Below are positions 34,653 through 42,005 of a stretch of DNA of 64,000 nt, in pieces. The stretch covers positions 11,297,203 to 11,361,202 of the forward strand of contig NZ_JAGINW010000001.1 in NCBI RefSeq assembly GCF_017876405.1. Direction: 5' to 3'. A model generated the notes under the pieces. That model did no database searches. It saw nothing but the letters and a program-made list of their open reading frames with translations, and was not told the origin of the DNA. Position 1 is the first letter of the stretch. Every line of letters begins with the position of its first letter. The stretch is from Kibdelosporangium banguiense (lineage in GTDB: Bacteria > Actinomycetota > Actinomycetes > Mycobacteriales > Pseudonocardiaceae). The translations under genes and the position numbers were made by a program.

Positions 34653-36188
34653 ATGGCTATCGCGATGAAAGTGACCGTCAGCCCGGAGCGGATCGCTCTG
34701 CGGCCGGCGGAGACCGCCGACATCGAGGTGACCGTCCAGAACGCGAGCCAGGTCGTCGAACACTTCGCCGCGTCGATCGTCGGGCTGCCCAGCAACGATC
34801 TGTGGACGGCCGAACCCGATGTGGTGAAGCTGCGCCCGAAAGAGGTCGGCACGCTGCGGATGACGATCAGCGTGCCGGAACGCGGCGGGCTGGTGGCGGG
34901 GCCGTACACCCTCGGTGTGGTGGTGAAATCGCCCTACAGCCAGGAGGTCTCGCGCTGTGAGGAGCTGCCGCTGGACGTCCAGCCGGCGCCCGCGCTGACC
35001 ATGAACGTGCAGCCGGAGGTCGCCAACGGCGGCAAGACCGGCAGTTTCGTGGTGAACCTGGCCAACGAGGGCAACATGCCGATGGCGGTGACGCTCTCGG
35101 GCTCAGACCCGGAGAACCGGGTGGGCTTCAAGATCGCGCCCAAGGAATTGCGGCTGGAGCCGGGCACAGTGGCCGGCGCGCAGGTCGACGTGCACTCCGA
35201 CCAGCCGTGGACTGGCCAGGAGAAACGCCGCACCGCGACGCTCAAGGCGCACGCGGGCGAAACCGTTGTGGAGAAACCGGTCGCGTTCGTGCAACGGCCG
35301 AAGATCCGTGGCGGCTGGACCAAGTTCGCGGCGATCGCGGCAGGCCTGGCAGTGCTCGGCGGCATGACGTACGGCGGCGCGAAACTGTTGCAGGACCTCA
35401 AACCCCAGCCACCCCAGGTCATCGCCGACCCCAACAAGGCAGGCAACGAGCAACAGGAGAAACAGCAGGACCCGAACGGGGGCAACAACGGCGGCAACAA
35501 CGGCGGTCAGCAGCCATCCCAGGGCCAGCAACCATCCCAGGGCCAGCAACCGTCTCAAGGCCAGCAGCCATCCCAGGGCCAGCAGCAGCCGTCGCAGGCG
35601 CAGAACCCCAGCGCCCCGGTCAAACCGGCCCAGGGCCCGGCGACGCAGAACTTCATCGACTTCCAGTTCGACGCCGACGGCCGCCCCCTGCCAGTCGACT
35701 CGTTCGTCGATGGAAAGACCGTCTGGAGCAAGGCCGGTGTCATCGTGAACACCGACATCCAGCAGGCCACCTTCGACTGCCGCGACGCAGCCGGTCAGGC
35801 ACTGCGTATCTCCAGCCCAGGCTTCACCCAGACCAACCCGGTGTCCGGCGCGGGCATCTACCTGGCCAGTTCCCTGCGCACCCAGGTCAACCGGTGCAAT
35901 GCCGTGCCGCTGCGGCTGGACTTCCCCAAAGCGCTGACGGTGGCCAACGTCGTGTACACCGGCCTGCCGGACGTCAAGTACACAGCGACGTTCTTCTTCG
36001 CCGACGGCAAGTCCCAGTCGTTCGAAGGCTCAGCCCGGGCGATCGGCGAGGAGGCCACAATCCCCTTCGAGGTCCCCAAAGGCGGAAGCCCGATCAAGAC
36101 CATCATCTTCGGCCACAGCCGCACCGTGCCCGAGAACACCAAGAGCATCACCATGCTCAAAAAGATCGGCTTCACCACAGTCGGGTGA
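34653..36188 (+). CDS. Membrane-spanning protein with N-terminal Ig-like domains and outer C-terminal domain
   Basis: The 511-aa protein starts with two beta-sandwich domains (CARDB-like, residues 5-200; VTVSPERIALRPAETADIEV). One membrane helix follows (about 225-247, FAAIAAGLAVLGGMTYGG), then a Gln/Asn/Pro low-complexity linker with PSQGQQ repeats, then a beta-rich domain (about 330-510) with two Cys. If the N-terminus is cytoplasmic, the Ig-like domains face the injection machinery; this is inference. It has its own ribosome site (GAAGGA) and a 168-bp leader after the MoxR operon, and ends in a shared bidirectional terminator facing the eCIS operon. Confidence 0.7.
   Translation: MAIAMKVTVSPERIALRPAETADIEVTVQNASQVVEHFAASIVGLPSNDLWTAEPDVVKLRPKEVGTLRMTISVPERGGLVAGPYTLGVVVKSPYSQEVSRCEELPLDVQPAPALTMNVQPEVANGGKTGSFVVNLANEGNMPMAVTLSGSDPENRVGFKIAPKELRLEPGTVAGAQVDVHSDQPWTGQEKRRTATLKAHAGETVVEKPVAFVQRPKIRGGWTKFAAIAAGLAVLGGMTYGGAKLLQDLKPQPPQVIADPNKAGNEQQEKQQDPNGGNNGGNNGGQQPSQGQQPSQGQQPSQGQQPSQGQQQPSQAQNPSAPVKPAQGPATQNFIDFQFDADGRPLPVDSFVDGKTVWSKAGVIVNTDIQQATFDCRDAAGQALRISSPGFTQTNPVSGAGIYLASSLRTQVNRCNAVPLRLDFPKALTVANVVYTGLPDVKYTATFFFADGKSQSFEGSARAIGEEATIPFEVPKGGSPIKTIIFGHSRTVPENTKSITMLKKIGFTTVG
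35508..35579 (+). repeat. 18-bp in-frame tandem repeat (4 units) encoding QQPSQG
   Basis: Four units of 18 bp (35508, 35526, 35544, 35562), differing only at synonymous positions, followed by a degenerate fifth. They encode the extracellular linker of the preceding feature and could vary in copy number by slippage. Confidence 0.85.
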
Positions 36189-36193
36189 CAACG

Positions 36194-36235
36194 GACATGG
36201 AAAACGGCCCCTGACCAGGGGCCGTTTTTCATGTC
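36194..36235. terminator. Bidirectional terminator between convergent operons
   Basis: The core stem AAAACGGCCCCT-GACC-AGGGGCCGTTTT (36201-36228) has A and T tracts on either side and extends outward by GACATG/CATGTC across one G-T pair. It lies 5 bp after the + strand stop and 5 bp from the end of the leftward eCIS operon, so it serves both. Confidence 0.9.
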
Positions 36236-36239
36236 CGCG

Positions 36240-36755
36240 TCAGAGGAAGTAGGCCAGGGCCCAGACTGTCCCCATCGCCAGCAACGGCAGACCGATCAGC
36301 AAAGCCGTCTTCCACCAATCACTCCTACGCTTCGGACCAGAAGCCACCGCGGGCGGCTCCGGCATCCACCGAGGCGGAAACGCCGCACCAGGCCACAACT
36401 CACAACCACAAATCTCACAACGCTTACGATGCGGCGGATTCACCTGACGACACTGCGGACAATGCGGACCCAACACACGCGCAGGCTCAGGCCCCCGCAT
36501 CACCTGCTGCACCGGACGCTGCTGATACTGAGGCTGCGGCGGCGCATACATATTCCCCCGCGGCGGCGGAGGCGGCGCCGCGGGCATCGCACCCGTGTAA
36601 TTCACACTCCCACCCTCAGCAGTGGGCTTGTGCGTGACCTTCTGAGGCTGGACCTCCACGTGGGCGGGCTTGTCCAGCAGCAATGGGTAGCCGCAGTGCG
36701 GGCACAGTTTTGTTCCCTGTGGCGGCACCGCACGACCGCACTCGGGGCAGTTCAT
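36240..36755 (-). CDS. Zinc-ribbon protein with C-terminal membrane anchor, last gene of the eCIS operon
   Basis: The 171-aa protein starts MNCPECGRAV followed by LCPHCGYPL (first zinc ribbon). It has a Pro-rich middle and a second ribbon CPQCRQVNPPHRKRCEICGCEL, and ends with a single hydrophobic helix (WKTALLIGLPLLAMGTVWALAYFL) at the very C-terminus. That is a tail-anchored, cytoplasm-facing topology. ATG 36755 overlaps the stop of tail protein I by 4 bp (ATGA), so it is made together with the baseplate. A role in docking the particle to the inner membrane is my inference. The frame continues upstream only as a shadow. Confidence 0.8.
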   Translation of the reverse strand: MNCPECGRAVPPQGTKLCPHCGYPLLLDKPAHVEVQPQKVTHKPTAEGGSVNYTGAMPAAPPPPPRGNMYAPPQPQYQQRPVQQVMRGPEPARVLGPHCPQCRQVNPPHRKRCEICGCELWPGAAFPPRWMPEPPAVASGPKRRSDWWKTALLIGLPLLAMGTVWALAYFL

Positions 36756-37297
36756 CTCCGCTCCTGACGCTCGGATCGCACAACCAGATCGACTCGGACA
36801 CCGATCGGGAGTTCCTCGGCCAGGAAGGTCATCACCTGCTGTTTGGTCAGCAGACCGGTGTGGTCCAGCTCGACTGTGACCACATGGGACGGTTGGGGCA
36901 CGGTGTCGGACGGCCCGAAGATGCCGCCCGAGTCGATGACGTCGACCCGGCTGTCGGTGAGCGCCTCCAGCAGCATCTCCAGCCCGCGGCTGGTGCCACG
37001 CCAGACGAGCGCCTGGCCGACCGCACGGATCAGCCGGCGCTGCGCGTCGCGTACTTCCGGGTCCTCGGAGCCGAGCATGGCCGCGTCGACGTCCACCCCG
37101 ATCCAGGACGCCATGTAGGCCAGCATGTCCGGCGAGGCCAGGTTGACGTCGAGCTCGTACTCGATGTCGGTGACCTGTTCGCGGACCGAGTCGCCGATCT
37201 CCTCGAAGGCACGCACGAACCCGGCGATGACCCGGTCCCGGCGCATCCCCGCGGGCAGCTGCTCCAGCAGCCAACCAGCATGTCCATTGACGCTCAC
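36752..37297 (-). CDS. Phage tail protein I-like baseplate component
   Basis: The 181-aa protein matches the P2 gpI/TIGR02242-type tail proteins found after baseplate J in eCIS loci: ASPDMLAYMASWIGVDVDAA, RRLIRAVGQALVWRGTSRGLEMLLEALT, ending in a beta-rich piece. It would sit at the outer baseplate wedge. Overlaps of 4 bp on both sides tie it to baseplate J upstream and the zinc ribbon downstream. Confidence 0.88.
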   Translation of the reverse strand: MSVNGHAGWLLEQLPAGMRRDRVIAGFVRAFEEIGDSVREQVTDIEYELDVNLASPDMLAYMASWIGVDVDAAMLGSEDPEVRDAQRRLIRAVGQALVWRGTSRGLEMLLEALTDSRVDVIDSGGIFGPSDTVPQPSHVVTVELDHTGLLTKQQVMTFLAEELPIGVRVDLVVRSERQERR

Positions 37298-39255
37298 TGC
37301 CGGACCACCACCCTGTGTGACACCGACATGAAAAGCTCCTCCTTGGCCAGCCGGACACGTTGCCCGACCTCTTCAGGCTGCCGCTGACCGCGCAGATCGG
37401 CAAGGAACATGTGCACGGTCTCCGCCCGGGACACGCCCGCGACGCCACGCAGCACCGAGAAGATGTCACCGATCGACAGGTCTGTGTCGAACGGCCAGCC
37501 GCGGCCGTCCGGGCCGCCGGTGACAGGGTTGACGAAGGCGTACAGCGCCCGCTCGGCATCCTCGCGGACCTTCTCCGGGCGTACGGTCGGGGCCGCGTGC
37601 ACCTCCGCGACGACCGTGATCCCTTGATACGACGGGGAATCGATGCGGACCTGGGTGGTCAGCAGCCTGCGGCCGTCGAGGTAGCTCTGGATCTGCTGGA
37701 CGAGGTTCGGCTTCAACGCCAGATCCTGCAGTTTCAACGCCTCCGGGGCGATGTCCACGCGTGGCACGACCAGCAGCCGGACAGGTTCACCCGCCTTCAG
37801 CGGAGGCAGGCATCGCGAGCGGGCCGCACCGGGCGCGGCCGCCAGCGTGAGGCGCTCGAAGTCCTTGCCGGTCACCGCACGGTGGCCGCCACGCAGGTAC
37901 AGCGGGCCGCGAACCTTCGCGTTCTCAACGGTTTCCGCATCGACGCCGCCGGTCGCGGGCTCGAGGTTGCGCACGGAATCGACCGACTGGATGGCACTCA
38001 ACGGCACGGTGAGCTTTCCGGCGCCGACATTGCCGCGACGGCCGCCGCCGTACCGGTAGCCGGTGACCCAGATCTGCGACTCCTCCTCGGGAACCGCGCC
38101 GTACTGGCGAATCCGGCCATCCCGGTTGACCACGCGCGGCCCGAACCGGATCTCGCCGGTCGCACCGTTCCACGTGTAGACGTGGTCGTCGTCCGTCGCG
38201 TCGGTGAAGTCCGCGACCTCGGTCCACGGCACGGGATCCTCGTCCACACCAGGCTCGCGGCGGACAGGCACGACCTCCACCCGCTCGCCACCACGCCTCG
38301 GCAGCACCGGAGCCCGACGGACTTCGTGCACCTGACCGGCTTCGCCTGTGCTCGTTCCGATCAGCTCGCGCGGCGCGGGCTCGGCGTGGTGCGCGGCCAC
38401 AGCACCGCCGAGACCGATCACCTCGACCGAGGTGAGCAACGGTGGCGTGTCGTACGTCTGACCTTCGATGGCCGGGTCGATCAGCTTGGCCCGCACCCAG
38501 TGCGCCCGTACCGGGCCGATCGCCAGCTGGTCGTGCCTGCCCTTGAGCAGGATCGTGACCTCGCCGGTGGTGTTGAAGCCGTCACTGGTGTCGGTCAGGA
38601 CCTTGGCATCAGTCCAGTCCCGGCCGTTCCAGCTCTGCCACACGCGCGGCGGGTTACGCGGGTCGATACCGCGACCGGCCGCGCCGCTGACCTCGATGTC
38701 GACCCGGATCAGGTTGCCCTCAAGGCTTTCCTCGAACCCCAGGTACATCGCGTCGTCGATGTGCAGCGACGGGAACACCGGGATCTCGGTGCCCTCCAGG
38801 CCCAGTTCCTCGGTGCGGTTCTCGAACCGGCCGTCGGTCCTGGTCAGCAGCGCGGTCAGCTTCGGGCGCACGAGCATCAGATCGATGTCGGTCATGAACA
38901 CGATCTGGTCCTCGCCGTGCCCGCGCTCGGTGCCGACCTGGGTGCCAGCGGGCACCCTGATCGACTGCTCGGGCGGCGCGGCCAGGGTGAAGAGGATGTC
39001 GGTGCGGGCGGGCGACGCCGAGGCCAGCTCGATCCCGACCAGCTCGAGGAACTTCACGTACAGCCGGTCGGGCACCTGGTTGAGCCGGTAGAGGATCATC
39101 TCGGTCATCCAGGCGAACAGCTCGATCAGCGCGACGCCGGGGTCGGACACGTTATGGTCGGTCCACTCGGGACAGTGCCGGGCGATCCGCCGTTTGGCCT
39201 CGTCGACGATGTCCTGGAACCGGCGGTCGTCGAGATTGGGCGCGGGCAAACTCAT
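37294..39255 (-). CDS. Baseplate assembly protein J-like (large wedge protein)
   Basis: The 653-aa protein begins PAPNLDDRRFQDIVDEAKRRIARHCPEWTDHNVSDPGVALIELFAWMTE in type (a hallmark of putative baseplate assembly proteins of the TIGR02243/Pvc12 class). It contains the J-like C-terminal region LYAFVNPVTGGPDGRGWPFDTDLSIGDIF. It builds the baseplate wedges with gp25 and protein I. Overlaps gp25 by 4 bp. Length is in the normal range for the class. Confidence 0.9.
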   Translation of the reverse strand: MSLPAPNLDDRRFQDIVDEAKRRIARHCPEWTDHNVSDPGVALIELFAWMTEMILYRLNQVPDRLYVKFLELVGIELASASPARTDILFTLAAPPEQSIRVPAGTQVGTERGHGEDQIVFMTDIDLMLVRPKLTALLTRTDGRFENRTEELGLEGTEIPVFPSLHIDDAMYLGFEESLEGNLIRVDIEVSGAAGRGIDPRNPPRVWQSWNGRDWTDAKVLTDTSDGFNTTGEVTILLKGRHDQLAIGPVRAHWVRAKLIDPAIEGQTYDTPPLLTSVEVIGLGGAVAAHHAEPAPRELIGTSTGEAGQVHEVRRAPVLPRRGGERVEVVPVRREPGVDEDPVPWTEVADFTDATDDDHVYTWNGATGEIRFGPRVVNRDGRIRQYGAVPEEESQIWVTGYRYGGGRRGNVGAGKLTVPLSAIQSVDSVRNLEPATGGVDAETVENAKVRGPLYLRGGHRAVTGKDFERLTLAAAPGAARSRCLPPLKAGEPVRLLVVPRVDIAPEALKLQDLALKPNLVQQIQSYLDGRRLLTTQVRIDSPSYQGITVVAEVHAAPTVRPEKVREDAERALYAFVNPVTGGPDGRGWPFDTDLSIGDIFSVLRGVAGVSRAETVHMFLADLRGQRQPEEVGQRVRLAKEELFMSVSHRVVVRQ

Positions 39256-39668
39256 GGCGCCGGTTCCTCCTGGGGGATGACGTAGAACGGGTAGACAAGG
39301 TTGCGGTGGTCGTTGGTGGCCTTGACGCGGTAGGCGATCTCGATCGCGATCACCGAGCCGTCACCTTCCGGCGCCGCCACCACGGTGGTCAGCTCCACCC
39401 GGGGCTCCCACCGGGTCACCGCCTCCTTCACGCTTTGCTCGATCAGGCCAAGGGTGTTCGCGTTCACCGGCGCGAACACCTGCTCCCACATGGAACAGCC
39501 GAAGTCCGGCCGCATCACCCGTTCGCCCGGCGCGGTGGTGAGGATCATCCGCAGCGCGGCGTCGATCTCCTCCCCGCCCTCGACCAGGCGCACGCTGCCA
39601 CCCGGCGTGATCTGGCCGGGAAACGCCCACCCCGAGCCGATCAGGTCGCCGTTGCGTGGCTCGCTCAT
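39252..39668 (-). CDS. GPW/gp25-family baseplate wedge protein
   Basis: The 138-aa protein has the gp25 pattern: IDAALRMILTTAPGERVMRPDFGCSMWEQVFAP, TLGLIEQSVKEAVTRWEPRV. gp25 nucleates sheath polymerisation at the baseplate. It lies 14 bp after the VgrG-like gene and overlaps baseplate J by 4 bp. Confidence 0.92.
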   Translation of the reverse strand: MSEPRNGDLIGSGWAFPGQITPGGSVRLVEGGEEIDAALRMILTTAPGERVMRPDFGCSMWEQVFAPVNANTLGLIEQSVKEAVTRWEPRVELTTVVAAPEGDGSVIAIEIAYRVKATNDHRNLVYPFYVIPQEEPAP

Positions 39669-39682
39669 CGCTTCCTACTCCC

Positions 39683-41338
39683 CTAATTGAGCTTGATCGG
39701 CTTGCCGGTGGCCGTGAGGCCGGCCTTGGCCTTGATGTCCACGGTCTGTGCTTCCATGGTCAGCTTCTGGGTGGCCTTGATCTCGATCTGCTCGGCCGAG
39801 ATCACCAGCTTCTTCTCGCCGCCCAGTTTCGACTCGTCCTTCTCCAGCGTCAGCTCGCACTCCGCGTCGCCGAGTTTGATCGTGATCTTGCTCTTCGGAT
39901 CGTCGGTGAGCACGATCCGGTGATTCTTGCGGCTGGCCATGATCCGGTCCTTGACCTTGCCGTCCTGGGTCGGCTTCGGCTCCGGCGGCTGGTCCTTGCG
40001 GCCCCACAGCCCGCCGAGCACGATCGGCCTGGCCTTGTCGTCGTTCTCGAACCCGACGAGCACCTCGTCACCGACCTCGGGCAGCCACTCGATGCCGCGG
40101 CTGGCGCCCGCGCCGATCGTGGCCACCCGTGCCCAGGCGCTCTCGTCCTCCGACAGGGTCGGGAACTTGACCTTGACGCGGGCCTGGCTTTCCTTGTCGT
40201 CGTTGTTGGTCACCACGCCGACGACCAGGCTGCCCCAGCCGCGGTTCTCCTGCCGGTTGGCCGTCCCGCCGCCACCGAGGAAGTCCACGAGACCGTTGGC
40301 TTCCTTGGCGCCGCAGGTGAATCGGGTGACGTACGGGCGGTCCGCGCCGTAGACGTGCTCGACCGCGGTCACCCGGTACTTACCGGCCAGGCGCCTGCCG
40401 ACCTTGTCCATCGTCACGTCGTTGCCCGCGCCGATCCACGGATTGCCCACGGCCTCACCGCGCATGATCACGCCGCCGCCGGATGCCTTGGCCATCAACG
40501 ACTGCGCGCGGGCGTCCGCTTCGGACTGGCTGGCCGCCGGGAACTGCCCGGCCGTCCGGGTGACCTTGCCGAACGCGCTCTTGGCGGCCTTGGCCATCTG
40601 GGCCGCGGCCGGCGCGTCGGTGCCGTGGTCAGGGGTGCTGGCCCGGCCGGTGATCGTCTTCTTGTTCATCGGGTCCCACGCGGTGACCACGACCTCGTCG
40701 CAGTTGTCCGCGGAGGTGAACCGGACCTTGAAGCTGCGCAGGTTCTCGCCCCACGTCAGCTTGGGCGACTGGCCCCGGCCCTTGGGCTTCTGCTTGAAGT
40801 GGAACTTGTTCTCGGTGATCCAGAAGTCGTACCCGATCGAGCTGGCCATCCGGCGCAGGAACGCGTAGTCGGTCTCGCCGTGCTGCAACGAGTGCTGCCG
40901 CACCTCGGAGGTGGCGTCGATGTCGAGCTCAAGGCCGTACTCACCGGCGATCCGCCGCGCGATGTCCGCGTCGGTCATGTTGGTGAACGCCCGGGACTTC
41001 CCGCCGCGGGCCATCCGGTGGGTCAGGTCCAGCCCGGTCACCACCAGTTCGTGCCGGCCGGACGCACCCGGCTCCACCGACACCGCGGTGACCTCGCCCG
41101 AGGTCACCACCACCGGCTCGCCCTCGGCCCGGAACGCGATCTCGATCTTGGTGCCCGGCCGGAACTTGTCCTCGTCGAACAGGTCGAAATGCGGGTCGTC
41201 GAAATGCAGCGCGAAGGAGTCCGGCAGCTGCACGGACTCCTCCACGTGTACGAGCATCAGGCGCCCGTAAAGCTCGGTGCGCAACGGCGAGCCGTCCACT
41301 TTGAGGATGACGCCGTCATGGCGCCGCTGCTCAGGCAT
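39683..41338 (-). CDS. VgrG-like spike/hub protein (gp27-gp5 type, Pvc8-like)
   Basis: The 551-aa protein has a gp27-like hub (residues about 5-330), an OB-fold (about 365-450; GVVTNNDDKESQARVKVKFP, WARVATIGAGASRGIEWLPEVGDEVLVGF) and a short C-terminal beta-helix of alternating strands (KITIKLGDAECELTLEKDES, KLVISAEQIEIKATQ). It forms the trimeric needle below the tube. No separate PAAR tip gene is visible, so the C-terminus may be the tip. ATG 41338 lies inside the end of the LysM gene (8-bp overlap); the frame extends upstream as a shadow. Confidence 0.92.
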   Translation of the reverse strand: MPEQRRHDGVILKVDGSPLRTELYGRLMLVHVEESVQLPDSFALHFDDPHFDLFDEDKFRPGTKIEIAFRAEGEPVVVTSGEVTAVSVEPGASGRHELVVTGLDLTHRMARGGKSRAFTNMTDADIARRIAGEYGLELDIDATSEVRQHSLQHGETDYAFLRRMASSIGYDFWITENKFHFKQKPKGRGQSPKLTWGENLRSFKVRFTSADNCDEVVVTAWDPMNKKTITGRASTPDHGTDAPAAAQMAKAAKSAFGKVTRTAGQFPAASQSEADARAQSLMAKASGGGVIMRGEAVGNPWIGAGNDVTMDKVGRRLAGKYRVTAVEHVYGADRPYVTRFTCGAKEANGLVDFLGGGGTANRQENRGWGSLVVGVVTNNDDKESQARVKVKFPTLSEDESAWARVATIGAGASRGIEWLPEVGDEVLVGFENDDKARPIVLGGLWGRKDQPPEPKPTQDGKVKDRIMASRKNHRIVLTDDPKSKITIKLGDAECELTLEKDESKLGGEKKLVISAEQIEIKATQKLTMEAQTVDIKAKAGLTATGKPIKLN

Positions 41339-42005
41339 AGCCGCCGTCCCGGCGGCGGGTGCCTTGCTCCGGGATCGCCAGCTGCTTGCCCTTGGGCAGC
41401 CGCAACGGGTCCAGGATGCCGTTGGCCTCGGCGATCTGGCGCCAGCGGGTGGAATCGCCGTAGTGCGTCGCGGCGATCCGGTCCAGCGTCTCGCCCGAAC
41501 GCAACTGGTGCACAGTGTGCAGCGTCGGCGTGGACGACGTCGGGTTCTGCAGCGGCAGCTCGCCCTCGTCCTTCCACTGCTTGAGCGAGATGTCCGCCTT
41601 GGCCCGCAACGGTTTTCCGGAACTGGCGAAGTAGGTGTACTTGATCTGCACGCGTTCCACGATCGCCTTGAACGACTTCGTGCCGCCCCAGTGGAACTCC
41701 ACCCACGGCGGACGGGCCTTGTTGCGGCTCGGGTCGGCACCCGCCAGCGCGGTGTCCACCTTCATCAGGTTGAGCAGCTTGTCGGTGTACTCGGTGACCG
41801 CCTTGCCCTCACGGGTGGTGTCGAACGTCAGCGACAGCGTCAGCGTGGCCGACTGGCCGGACTGGAACCGCAGCTCTGGCGCGTTCTTGCCCTTGGCCTC
41901 GCCGCCCTGCCAGCTGTTGGACTTGCTGATGGTCAGCTCGGCCGGGTTGAACATGCAGTCGATCTGGTCGCCCGACTCGGTCTTCAGGTATGCCTTGGTC
42001 GCCAT
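41331..42005 (-). CDS. LysM-domain tube-initiator/baseplate protein (Pvc7-like)
   Basis: The 224-aa protein has a beta-rich N-terminal part (FNPAELTISKSNSWQGGEAKGKNAPELRFQSG, typical of CIS tube-associated proteins) and a C-terminal LysM motif (residues about 165-215, HQLRSGETLDRIAATHYGDSTRWRQIAEANG). In PVC and AFP this protein joins the inner tube to the spike. The ATG follows the DUF4157 gene's stop with no gap. Confidence 0.9.
   Translation of the reverse strand: MATKAYLKTESGDQIDCMFNPAELTISKSNSWQGGEAKGKNAPELRFQSGQSATLTLSLTFDTTREGKAVTEYTDKLLNLMKVDTALAGADPSRNKARPPWVEFHWGGTKSFKAIVERVQIKYTYFASSGKPLRAKADISLKQWKDEGELPLQNPTSSTPTLHTVHQLRSGETLDRIAATHYGDSTRWRQIAEANGILDPLRLPKGKQLAIPEQGTRRRDGGYA

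Noticed and set aside
37360..41584. Two + strand frames of about 640 codons opposite the baseplate and VgrG-like genes
   Set aside because: Shadows of strongly biased coding sequence; no motifs and they contradict the overlapping leftward operon.
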